A DNA stretch of 64,000 nt, taken from Aurantimicrobium sp. INA4. Its GTDB lineage: Bacteria > Actinomycetota > Actinomycetes > Actinomycetales > Microbacteriaceae. Position numbers and translations under genes: made by a program. The notes beneath the pieces were generated by a model. The model was not told the DNA's origin, did not search any database, and saw nothing but the letters and a program-made list of their open reading frames with translations. This document shows, one piece after another, positions 55,089 through 62,336 of the stretch (position 1 is its first letter; every line of letters starts with the position of its first letter). Where the stretch lies: positions 1,302,001 to 1,366,000 of the forward strand of contig NZ_AP027040.1 of NCBI RefSeq assembly GCF_027924525.1, written 5' to 3'.

Positions 55089-55562
55089 ATGCCCACCCCT
55101 ATTGATTTCACAACCGTCTCCACGCACGGTCTAGAGTCCTCTCCTCACGCGGAGGCACTTGCAGGGCTACGAGCAAATGAAGCACGTTATTTCAAGAACA
55201 AATACGACCTCGTTTTTGAAACAACCCCTGCCAGCGAAGCGCCGGAGCTCGTGGACTACGTAGCCACAGTTTTACTCGAGCGAGACATCGTTGTGGCATC
55301 CACGCCGCTCGAGGTCACCGAGATGATGGTTGACACTGCAGATGGCCTCGTTAGATGGACCTATGTTTTTTATGAAAGCGGTCTTGCTATCAACGTTCTA
55401 TACACCGTCAATGACAACAAGAAACGTGCTGTTGGATTTAAGCTCTCAGATGGCATGGATGTTCCTGAAGAACTGAACAAGTTCAAGTTTGCCCGGATGA
55501 AATCCAAGCTTGCCGGAACTATTCGTGGCAGCTATTTCGTTGTCAAAGGCGAGTACAAATAA
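55089..55562 (+). CDS. Conserved-looking protein of unknown function
   Basis: Not recognised. The 157-residue soluble protein has no signal or membrane segment, and mixed alpha/beta character with many aromatic residues. It starts PTPIDFTTVSTHGLESSPHA and contains ARYFKNKYDLVFETTP and RWTYVFYESGLAINVLYTV. It ends AGTIRGSYFVVKGEYK. AGAAGG lies seven bases upstream of the ATG. It is on the same strand as, and 25 bases after, the VOC gene. Good codon structure and a good ribosome site support it as real. Confidence 0.68.
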   Translation: MPTPIDFTTVSTHGLESSPHAEALAGLRANEARYFKNKYDLVFETTPASEAPELVDYVATVLLERDIVVASTPLEVTEMMVDTADGLVRWTYVFYESGLAINVLYTVNDNKKRAVGFKLSDGMDVPEELNKFKFARMKSKLAGTIRGSYFVVKGEYK

Positions 55563-55565
55563 CCG

Positions 55566-55994
55566 CTACCAGGGTGAATCGCGCTCGTGATCCCTGGTGG
55601 CATCATGAGGGTAGTTGGTGAGCTCGCTTGCTCCGGCACGAATGCATATCCAGCGCAATTGGCCGTTGCTTTCAGGCAGGGCACGCCAGGTTCGCCACAC
55701 ACCCTGTCCTACCCGAACCACGGAGCCGGCAGTGACGTCAACGATGTCCTCGTCTAGACCCATCTGACCTGATCCCTCCAGGAAGATGTAGAGCTCTTCG
55801 ATTTCAGAGTGGGTGTGCCAGTATCCGGCTTCTTCACCGGGTTCATAGGCGTTGGCAGTCATGCCAATGAATTGGTTGGTCATTTCATGATCGACTACGC
55901 GGCGACCCTGACGGGTCGTCTGAGGCACGAAGCCACCTAGGTGGTCGCGCCAGGTATTCATCGCGCCAATGTTTGTGATTTCGTAACCGCTCAT
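55566..55994 (-). CDS. Cupin-domain protein
   Basis: Single-domain cupin of 142 residues. Motif 1 is GYWHTHSEIEELYIFLEGSGQMGLDE with two His and two Glu metal ligands. Motif 2, around GSVVRVGQGVWRTWRALP, lacks the usual second His. The C-terminal WICIRAGASELTNYPHDATRD is characteristic of small sugar- or ester-related cupins of unknown role. No ribosome site; TAGCGT lies six bases upstream of the ATG. It converges with the unknown gene that ends three bases away. Confidence 0.84.
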   Translation of the reverse strand: MSGYEITNIGAMNTWRDHLGGFVPQTTRQGRRVVDHEMTNQFIGMTANAYEPGEEAGYWHTHSEIEELYIFLEGSGQMGLDEDIVDVTAGSVVRVGQGVWRTWRALPESNGQLRWICIRAGASELTNYPHDATRDHERDSPW

Positions 55995-56000
55995 GGTGTC

Positions 56001-56006
56001 ACGCTA
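56001..56006 (-). promoter_or_regulatory. -10 element (TAGCGT) of a leaderless promoter for the cupin gene
   Basis: TAGCGT is six bases before the ATG at 55994 on the minus strand, with no ribosome site. Confidence 0.5.
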
Positions 56007-56032
56007 GCAATCGCCCACGAGCAAGGGAAGAA

Positions 56033-56539
56033 CTAGTTCGCGACTAAGAAGAGCATGTATTGACCTCCACCAGAAGTTATCTGGGTACTCACTGGGAGAT
56101 CGGGGGCATATCGCGAGAGTCGATCTAGTAACCACTCGGATGCTTGTTCGGCATCCTCTTGGCTAGGGCACCGAGCTATCACTTCACGGCCACCCTTGCG
56201 CTGCAAACGGTCAACGGTTGCCACAATCGGAGATGGGTCAACAACTAAGAGTTCAGGATTCCAAGGCACAACAGGAGCTTTTTTGCCCTTCATGGTGTTG
56301 CAATCGCGATGAGCTAAACGTTCGACAGTGACAACGTTCTTCTTTGACTTGGCCACCGAGTAGCTGTCAACACTGGGGCCTCGGTCCGAATTCACCGATG
56401 CATCAGGGTCCACAGCGGTGTCACACAACCAGCAAATCCAATTGTCGCGCTGGCCTACTTCGTTCAAATCGCTCATGACATCAGGGTACGCGAAAGCCTC
56501 AGCCTTCAGGAAAAGTGCTGCAACCACAGATAGACTCAC
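56033..56539 (-). CDS. HNH-nuclease-like protein with altered first histidine
   Basis: Treated as an HNH-fold protein of unclear activity. In 168 residues a zinc pair ICWLC is followed about 45 residues later by ERLAHRDCNTMKGKKAP, matching the HxxCNxxKG end of HNH nucleases. Where the first catalytic His (as in DH) would be expected the protein reads PSVDSYSVAK, so the active site looks incomplete. The C-terminal 60 residues are unrelated to HNH. The start is GTG 56539 with a strong GGGAGGG five bases upstream; ATG 56476 is a shorter alternative. It is divergent from the PPOX-family gene. Confidence 0.66.
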   Translation of the reverse strand: MSLSVVAALFLKAEAFAYPDVMSDLNEVGQRDNWICWLCDTAVDPDASVNSDRGPSVDSYSVAKSKKNVVTVERLAHRDCNTMKGKKAPVVPWNPELLVVDPSPIVATVDRLQRKGGREVIARCPSQEDAEQASEWLLDRLSRYAPDLPVSTQITSGGGQYMLFLVAN

Positions 56540-56572
56540 TCAATCCCTCCCGCAAGAACAGCAGTGCAGTAA

Positions 56573-56983
56573 ATGAGCGAATACCCCATTGATCACCTCA
56601 GCGATGAAGAATCCTGGGACGTCATTCAGACCAATCACATTGGTCGGATAGCCAGTGCGCGCGAGGGCGCACCTGACATTTACCCCATCGCATACGTCAC
56701 TTATAACTGGAAGATCTACTTCCGCACCGGTGCCGAGTCACGATTGCGCAAAGAAACCGATGGCCGCCTCGTTGCCTTTGAAGCTGCACACCAAATGATG
56801 CGCCACTTCTCCAGCACAGTTGCCCTAGGCCTTGTTAGAACTCTGACCAGTGCCGAGGCCGCTCAGGTTCTCGACGAGCTTCCCATCGTTGAATTCGCAC
56901 CGAATAGTGAATATGTCTGGATGGAATTCTCGCCTAACGAAGTTCGTGGCAGACGCTTAAACGTCTTGGACCCACGAAGATAA
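56573..56983 (+). CDS. Pyridoxamine-5'-phosphate-oxidase-like flavin protein
   Basis: Split-barrel flavin-binding protein of the PPOX family. The 136 residues have LSDEESWDVIQTNHIGRIASAREGAPDIYPIAYVTYNWKIYFRT, the usual N-terminal barrel and flavin-binding start. They continue with SRLRKETDGRLVAFEAAHQM and a C-terminal WMEFSPNEVRGRRL. The substrate is unknown; F420 or FMN use is possible in actinobacteria. No clear ribosome site or leaderless -10 was found. It converges with the DoxX gene, whose stop is seven bases away. Confidence 0.85.
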   Translation: MSEYPIDHLSDEESWDVIQTNHIGRIASAREGAPDIYPIAYVTYNWKIYFRTGAESRLRKETDGRLVAFEAAHQMMRHFSSTVALGLVRTLTSAEAAQVLDELPIVEFAPNSEYVWMEFSPNEVRGRRLNVLDPRR

Positions 56984-56990
56984 ATTCGGC

Positions 56991-57350
56991 TTAGAGAACC
57001 ATATACATCGCAAGAATCAACAAGATTCCTGCGAGAACAATGCTGGGGATGGCGCCCTTGTTGTCTTTGAGGCGCAGGTGATACACCGCTGCGCCGATCA
57101 TGAGTGCTGCCAAGCACAGTGCAGCAATCAGTGGGATGAGCAAACCAAGACCGACGATTCCGGGAAGAACCAATCCCAGACCACCAGCAAGTTCTGCATA
57201 TCCAATGAGTCGAACGTTGCGCTTACTGAAGGTGTTCACCCAAGGCATCTGACCAGCTAGTTCAGGGATTGGTCGAAAAGCTTTCTTCGTTCCCACGAAA
57301 ACAAAAAGAACTGCAACAGCAAGGTTCAAAATTGACAAGACGATAGCCAT
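56991..57350 (-). CDS. DoxX-family membrane protein
   Basis: Four-helix membrane protein of 119 residues. Hydrophobic segments are near 2-20, 46-66, 69-90 and 99-118. LIGYAELAGGLGLVLPGIVG is typical of the DoxX group. Members have been linked to redox stress and to thiosulfate metabolism, but most have no known activity. GAGGAG lies six bases before the ATG. It is divergent from upp across 132 bases in which no other gene is seen. Confidence 0.84.
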   Translation of the reverse strand: MAIVLSILNLAVAVLFVFVGTKKAFRPIPELAGQMPWVNTFSKRNVRLIGYAELAGGLGLVLPGIVGLGLLIPLIAALCLAALMIGAAVYHLRLKDNKGAIPSIVLAGILLILAMYMVL

Positions 57351-57470
57351 AAAAACTCCTCAGTAACGCAGGAACTTTATTGCTCCCCCACCACCAGAAT
57401 ATCCGTTTTCTTTACTTGATATTGCCCAGGCGGAACCTACATTTCGCGGGAGCAATTACTGGAGGTGAGC

Positions 57471-57476
57471 TAGATT
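57471..57476 (+). promoter_or_regulatory. -10 element (TAGATT) of a leaderless promoter for upp
   Basis: TAGATT is six bases before ATG 57483. GGAGGTGAG (57461-57469) is also present but too far (13 bases) for normal initiation, so it may be chance. Confidence 0.5.
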
Positions 57477-57482
57477 GGTGCA

Positions 57483-58115
57483 ATGCGCCTTCATGTTGCT
57501 CAGCACCCTCTCATCACTCATAAGCTCACAGTTCTTCGAGATAAAAACACACCCTCTTCAGTATTTCGCTCATTGGCAACAGAACTGGTGACCTTACTGG
57601 CCTATGAAGCCACCCGGGATGTCCGTGTTGAGCCTGTTGACATTGAAACACCTGTGACAACAACTACAGGAGTCATGTTGAGTCAGCCACGGCCCTTAGT
57701 CGTGCCTATTTTGCGTGCAGGTTTGGGAATGCTCGATGGAATGGTAGCCCTGCTTCCGTCTGCCGAAGTCGGCTTTTTGGGTATGGTCAGAGACGAAGAA
57801 ACACTGCAACCCAGTACCTACGCCGAACGATTGCCAGAAAATCTAACGGGCAGACAATGCTTTGTACTTGACCCCATGTTGGCCACAGGCGGATCCCTGA
57901 TTGCAGCTATAGATTTTCTCTTCAAGCGCGGGGCAACAGATGTGACATGTGTATGCCTCCTCGGAGCACCTGAGGGAGTCGCCGCTGTAGAAGCAGCCGG
58001 CACAGGCAAGAATGTCACTCTTGTCCTAGGTGCACTTGATGAACGACTCAATGAACACGGCTACATCGTTCCTGGTCTCGGAGACGCTGGCGACCGTCTC
58101 TACGGAATCGTCTAG
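57483..58115 (+). CDS. upp: Uracil phosphoribosyltransferase
   Basis: Converts uracil and PRPP to UMP. The 210 residues contain [13 protein letters not shown] near the N-terminus, then [18 protein letters not shown]. The PRPP-binding loop is [20 protein letters not shown], and the uracil site [15 protein letters not shown] is at the end. Length is normal. The start appears leaderless. It lies next to deoxyribose and nucleoside genes, as in mycobacteria, where upp neighbours deoD and a phosphomannomutase-family gene. Confidence 0.95.
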   Translation: MRLHVAQHPLITHKLTVLRDKNTPSSVFRSLATELVTLLAYEATRDVRVEPVDIETPVTTTTGVMLSQPRPLVVPILRAGLGMLDGMVALLPSAEVGFLGMVRDEETLQPSTYAERLPENLTGRQCFVLDPMLATGGSLIAAIDFLFKRGATDVTCVCLLGAPEGVAAVEAAGTGKNVTLVLGALDERLNEHGYIVPGLGDAGDRLYGIV

Positions 58116-58122
58116 TTCAGAC

Positions 58123-58980
58123 TCAAATCACACTCTTGGTGTGCCACACCGTCTTCAGTTCAGTGAAGGCGTTTATCCGGCTCAGGGACAGTCCAGGGAT
58201 TCCCTCCACTGGCGCGCTGGTACGCATGAGCGTTTCAGCGGCAGCAATCTGAAGAGTTGCCCAGTCCAATTCCCCAGCACCGGCAAGATCAAAAGCATTA
58301 ATATCTGCGTGTGATGCCATCCAAGGGGCAAGCTCAGCGGGGCTTCCCGAAATGACGTTTACAACTCCGCCGGGAACATCGCTGGTGGCCATGACTTCAG
58401 CAAAACTGATTGCTGTCAATGGAGCGTCTTCACGGGGGACCACAACGACCGTGTTTCCGGAAACAAGAATAGGGGCGATGGTGGCAACAAGTCCGAGCAG
58501 TGAATCTGAGGACTGTGGTGCAACCGCTGCGACAACTCCGGTGGGTTCGGGCACCGACAAATTGAAATAGGGCCCGGATACAGGGTTAGCTTGCCCCGCA
58601 ACTTGGGTGTATTTGTCTGCCCAGCCGGCATACCAAATCCAGGTATCGATTGCTGATTCAACCTGCGCTGTTGCCTCTTTCTGCGAAGAACCTTCCACCA
58701 GCATGATCTCCTCGACAAACTGTGCTTTACGTCCTTCGAGAACTTCAGCGATGCGATAGAGAACCTGTCCCCGATTGTAGGCAGTCGCACTGCTCCAGCC
58801 TGGCAGAGCAGTGCGTGCAGCAACAACAGCATCACGGATGTCTTTTCGTGATCCTTGCGCTGCGTTGGCGACAAAATCACCTGCCACTGATTTCACTTCA
58901 TAGACACGTCCGGACTCGCTTCGGGGGAACTTACCGCCAATAAAGAGTTTGTAGGTTTTTGGAACTGCAAGACGGCTCAT
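58123..58980 (-). CDS. Shortened aldehyde-dehydrogenase-family protein lacking the catalytic region
   Basis: Resembles an ALDH with most of the second half missing. The 285 residues keep the N-terminal cofactor-domain sequences (KLFIGGKFPRSESGR, IAEVLEGRK, PTGVVAAVAP, LVSGNTVVVVPREDAPLT, DVPGGVVNVISG). The FTGS-like region is replaced by AFDLAGAGELDW. No catalytic Cys or general-base Glu block is present. The last residues, AFTELKTVWHT, look like the end of a normal ALDH, suggesting an internal deletion, not a truncated tail. It overlaps the full-length ALDH gene by four bases. It may be a non-catalytic partner. Confidence 0.78.
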   Translation of the reverse strand: MSRLAVPKTYKLFIGGKFPRSESGRVYEVKSVAGDFVANAAQGSRKDIRDAVVAARTALPGWSSATAYNRGQVLYRIAEVLEGRKAQFVEEIMLVEGSSQKEATAQVESAIDTWIWYAGWADKYTQVAGQANPVSGPYFNLSVPEPTGVVAAVAPQSSDSLLGLVATIAPILVSGNTVVVVPREDAPLTAISFAEVMATSDVPGGVVNVISGSPAELAPWMASHADINAFDLAGAGELDWATLQIAAAETLMRTSAPVEGIPGLSLSRINAFTELKTVWHTKSVI

Positions 58981-60419
58981 GCTGCACCACCTTCCATATA
59001 AGAAGTCAATCCTGATAGGCCGCCTTCCCGTCCATAACCAGACTCTTTGTACCCGCCAAAAGGACTGGATGGGTCGAATTTGTTGAATGTGTTTGCCCAG
59101 ATTACGCCGGCACGAAGTTTGTCTGCGACAGCCAAGACACGGCTGCCTTTCTCGCTCCAAATCCCTGCAGAGAGCCCGTAGGGAGTGTTATTGGCTTTCG
59201 TAATTGCTTCCGCAGGGGTGCGGAAGGTCAACACGGACAAGACTGGTCCAAAAATTTCTTCGCGAGCAATCGTGTTGCTCGGTGAAACCCCCGTAAACAC
59301 TGTTGGTGCAAACCAGAAACCCTTCGAAGGAATCTCACACGCTGCACTCCATCGCTGAGCGCCTTCGCTCTCACCTTGAGATGACAGTGCGATGATGCGG
59401 TCAAGTTGCTCTCGCGAGTTAATGGCACCAATGTCGGTGTTCTTATCAAGCGGGTCGCCCAAACGGAGTGTGGACAGGCGTGACTGGAGGCGCTCAATGA
59501 CCTCATCGTGGATGTTTTCCTGAACAAGCAACCGACTACCAGCACAGCAGACGTGCCCCTGGTTAAAGAAGATTCCGCTGACTATTCCTTCAATTGCTTG
59601 GTCAAGGGCTGCATCTTCAAAGACGATATTGGCGCCCTTGCCGCCAAGTTCGAGAGTGAGCTTGATCTTACTGCCGGCAACGCTACGGGCGATCTCTCGG
59701 CCCACAGCTGTAGATCCTGTAAATGCAATCTTGTTGATGTCCGAATGGTTGACGAGAGCTTTTCCGGTATTACCAGCACCCGTGATGATGTTGACAACTC
59801 CTGCAGGGAGATCAGCCTGTTGACAAATTTCTGCAAACAACATCGCGGTTAATGGAGTTGTTTCTGCTGGCTTCAAGACGACAGTGTTACCTGCGGCGAG
59901 CGCGGGTGCAATTTTCCAAGCGAGCATGAGCAGGGGGAAGTTCCAAGGGATGACCTGTGCTGCAACACCCAGAGACTTGGGGTTAGCACCCAACCCAGCA
60001 AAATCTAGCTTGTCTGCCCAGCCTGCGTAGTAGAAGAACCATGCAGCCACGAGAGGAATATCCACATCGCGTGTTTCCTTGATGGGCTTTCCGTTGTCGA
60101 GTGTCTCAGCAACAGCGAGTTCGCGTGAGCGCTCCTGAATCAAGCGGGCAATTCGGAAGAGATACTTTCCACGATCAGCACCTGTCATCTTTGACCACAC
60201 AGTGTCATATGCTGCTCGTGCAGCACGAACAGCCAGGTCAACATCTGCCTCATTCGCGGAACTAAATGTTGCAATAGGTGCCTCTGTTGCTGGAGAGATA
60301 CTTGTGAAATTCTCGCCCCTTCCAGACACGAACTCTCCATTAATGAAGAGGCCGTAGTGCTCGTTGAGTTTGAGTATCCCAGTGGATTCTGGCGCTGGTG
60401 CGTAGTCCATGAATGACAT
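58977..60419 (-). CDS. Aldehyde dehydrogenase, probably for acetaldehyde from DeoC
   Basis: Full-length 480-residue NAD(P)-dependent ALDH. It has QVIPWNFPLLMLAWKIAPALAA, KPAETTPL, FTGSTAVGREIA, the general-base Glu in LTLELGGKGANIVFEDA and the catalytic Cys in NQGHVCCAGSRLLV. EEIFGPVLSVLTF and ESGYGREGG follow. It lies seven bases after deoC and overlaps the shortened ALDH by four bases. Acetaldehyde made by DeoC is the likely substrate, giving acetate for Acs. The start is ATG 60419; another ATG nine bases later is possible, while longer frames overlap deoC. Confidence 0.9.
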   Translation of the reverse strand: MSFMDYAPAPESTGILKLNEHYGLFINGEFVSGRGENFTSISPATEAPIATFSSANEADVDLAVRAARAAYDTVWSKMTGADRGKYLFRIARLIQERSRELAVAETLDNGKPIKETRDVDIPLVAAWFFYYAGWADKLDFAGLGANPKSLGVAAQVIPWNFPLLMLAWKIAPALAAGNTVVLKPAETTPLTAMLFAEICQQADLPAGVVNIITGAGNTGKALVNHSDINKIAFTGSTAVGREIARSVAGSKIKLTLELGGKGANIVFEDAALDQAIEGIVSGIFFNQGHVCCAGSRLLVQENIHDEVIERLQSRLSTLRLGDPLDKNTDIGAINSREQLDRIIALSSQGESEGAQRWSAACEIPSKGFWFAPTVFTGVSPSNTIAREEIFGPVLSVLTFRTPAEAITKANNTPYGLSAGIWSEKGSRVLAVADKLRAGVIWANTFNKFDPSSPFGGYKESGYGREGGLSGLTSYMEGGAA

Positions 60420-60426
60420 GTGATTC

Positions 60427-61401
60427 CTAATCGAGAGTGACGTAATCAGCACTCGAGTAGTGACCCGAGGCAAGTTTTTGGCGTTGGAGAAGAACATCAT
60501 TGAGCAGGCTTGATGCACCGAAACGGAAGAGGTGAGGCACAAGCCACTCTTCACCGACGGTCTCAGCAACGAGGATAAGATACTTGATGGCATCCTTGGT
60601 GGTCTTTATTCCACCGGCTGGCTTTACACCAATTCTTTGACCTGTTGCGGCATACCAATCTCGCACTGCCTCCAACATCAGCAAGGTGACGGGCAGTGTC
60701 GCGGCAGGGGCTACTTTGCCAGTTGAGGTTTTGATGAAGTCTCCCCCGGCTATCATGGCGAGCCAGGAGGCTTTACGAACATTGTCGTAGGTAACCAGTT
60801 CGCCGGTTTCCAGAATCACTTTGAGTTGTGCGAAGGATCCATCTGCGCGACGGCAGGCTTCCTTCACTGCAACAATTTGCTGGAAAACGGTCCACCAATC
60901 CCCTGCCAAGAAAGCACCGCGATCAATAACCATATCTATCTCGTCTGCACCGGCTGCAACTGCTTCGCGTGTGTCAGCGATTTTGATTGCGAGAGAGGCG
61001 CGGCCACTGGGGAATGCTGTAGCTACGGCAGCGACGGAAACATTGCCCTTATCTGGGTCGCCATGCATGTCGCCGAGTGCCTCAACCGCAGTTGCAACCA
61101 TGTCGCCGTATACACAGACAGCAGCAACTCGAGGGGTGGAAAGGTCCCTCGAATCGGGAACCAGTGCTTTGGCAACCAACGTCCGCACCTTGCCAGGAGT
61201 GTCTGCGCCCTCGAGAGTGGTTAGGTCTATCAACTTAATGATGGTGTCAATTGCCCATGCTTTGGACGAGGTTTTGATGCTTCGTGTACCCAAATCAGCA
61301 GCCCTGGCTTCGAGACCTACGGCGTCAACGCCGGGAAGAGCGCGAAGGAAGTCCGCAAGAGTTTCTGCAGTGAGATCTGACACTGACGGGATAGAACGCA
61401 T
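60427..61401 (-). CDS. deoC: Deoxyribose-phosphate aldolase
   Basis: Splits 2-deoxyribose-5-phosphate to acetaldehyde and glyceraldehyde-3-phosphate. In 324 residues, the longer form, it has VAAVCVYGDMVATAVEAL, SVAAVATAFPSGRASLAIKIADTREAVAAGADEIDMVIDRGAFLAG and LKVILETGEL. The Schiff-base Lys is in GGDFIKTSTGKVAPAATLPVTLLML, followed by GVKPAGGIKTTKDAIKYL. It has a leaderless-type start and is divergent from punA across 72 bases. First gene of the deoC-ALDH-shortened ALDH operon. Confidence 0.95.
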   Translation of the reverse strand: MRSIPSVSDLTAETLADFLRALPGVDAVGLEARAADLGTRSIKTSSKAWAIDTIIKLIDLTTLEGADTPGKVRTLVAKALVPDSRDLSTPRVAAVCVYGDMVATAVEALGDMHGDPDKGNVSVAAVATAFPSGRASLAIKIADTREAVAAGADEIDMVIDRGAFLAGDWWTVFQQIVAVKEACRRADGSFAQLKVILETGELVTYDNVRKASWLAMIAGGDFIKTSTGKVAPAATLPVTLLMLEAVRDWYAATGQRIGVKPAGGIKTTKDAIKYLILVAETVGEEWLVPHLFRFGASSLLNDVLLQRQKLASGHYSSADYVTLD

Positions 61402-61407
61402 CTGTCC

Positions 61408-61413
61408 AGACTA
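61408..61413 (-). promoter_or_regulatory. -10 element (TAGTCT) of a leaderless promoter for deoC
   Basis: TAGTCT is six bases before the ATG at 61401 on the minus strand. It is the same hexamer and spacing as at manC (784-789). Confidence 0.55.
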
Positions 61414-61461
61414 CTGGGAGAAACTCCTGTTCGAGCAGGAAGTTACATCGATTTTGGTAGC

Positions 61462-61467
61462 TAGGAT
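61462..61467 (+). promoter_or_regulatory. -10 element (TAGGAT) of a leaderless promoter for punA
   Basis: TAGGAT is six bases before ATG 61474, with no ribosome site. It lies back-to-back with the deoC promoter in a 72-base gap. Confidence 0.55.
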
Positions 61468-61473
61468 AAGTCA

Positions 61474-62325
61474 ATGGATTCAACGTTGAAAAACCCAGAA
61501 GAACTTCTCAACCCCCTCTCAAACCCTGACGTGGACCCGTTTGAAGTGGCTCGTGAAGCAGCCGCTCAAATCGCGGAGAAAACAGGCGTATCCAAGCACG
61601 ATATTGGTCTGACCCTCGGGTCTGGCTGGGGCAAAGCAGCAGAGTTGATGGGTGAAACTACAGCCACCATTGACGCGGCAGAGATAACTGGATTTAGTGC
61701 TTCAGCGGTGGTGGGCCATTCGGGGACCTTACGGAGTATCTTGCTTCCTAGCGGAAAACGTGCCCTTGTTATTGGTGCCCGCACGCACTACTACGAAGGT
61801 CACGGCGTACGTCGCGTAGCCCACAGCGTGCGGACTGCTGCTGCGTGTGGTGCCACCACTATGGTGCTGACCAATGGTGCAGGAGGCATTAAACCCACGT
61901 GGAAGCCAGGAACTCCGGTTCTCATCAGTGATCACATCAATTTGACCGCAAATTCTCCGCTCGAAGGTGCGACCTTTGTTGACCTTACCGACCTCTATTC
62001 ATCACGATTGCGCGAGCTTGCTCGCACTGTAGATAACAGCCTCGATGACGGTGTTTATGTACAGTTCCGTGGCCCACATTATGAAACACCTGCAGAAGTA
62101 CAGATGGCCAAGGTTCTTGGCGGCCACATCGTGGGCATGTCCACCGCGTTAGAGGCAATTGCGGCCCGCCAAGCAGGCATGGAAGTTCTCGGGCTTTCTC
62201 TCATTACGAACTTGGCAGCTGGAATTTCTGAGAATCCACTTTCTCATAAAGAAGTTCTTGAAGCCGGCGCTGCTGCTGAAAGTCGCATTAGCGAGCTTCT
62301 TGCTCACATTGTCGACAAGCTATAG
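61474..62325 (+). CDS. punA: Purine-nucleoside phosphorylase (trimeric type)
   Basis: Phosphorolyses purine nucleosides to base and (deoxy)ribose-1-phosphate. The 283 residues have IGLTLGSGWGKAAELM (phosphate-binding Gly/Ser loop), VVGHSGTLRSI, ARTHYYEGHGVRRVAHSVRTA and VLTNGAGGIKPTWKPGTPVLISDHINL. The purine site VYVQFRGPHYETPAEVQMAKVLGGHIVGMST follows. A leaderless-type promoter precedes the ATG. The phosphosugar-mutase gene starts 11 bases later, consistent with channelling the sugar-1-phosphate onward. Called deoD in mycobacteria; the trimeric punA type is meant here. Confidence 0.95.
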   Translation: MDSTLKNPEELLNPLSNPDVDPFEVAREAAAQIAEKTGVSKHDIGLTLGSGWGKAAELMGETTATIDAAEITGFSASAVVGHSGTLRSILLPSGKRALVIGARTHYYEGHGVRRVAHSVRTAAACGATTMVLTNGAGGIKPTWKPGTPVLISDHINLTANSPLEGATFVDLTDLYSSRLRELARTVDNSLDDGVYVQFRGPHYETPAEVQMAKVLGGHIVGMSTALEAIAARQAGMEVLGLSLITNLAAGISENPLSHKEVLEAGAAAESRISELLAHIVDKL

Positions 62326-62336
62326 AAATTTCGGTG

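Noticed and set aside
57461..57469. GGAGGTGAG as the upp ribosome site
   Set aside because: Thirteen bases to the ATG is too long, and a -10 hexamer lies between it and the start; no alternative in-frame start is better placed.
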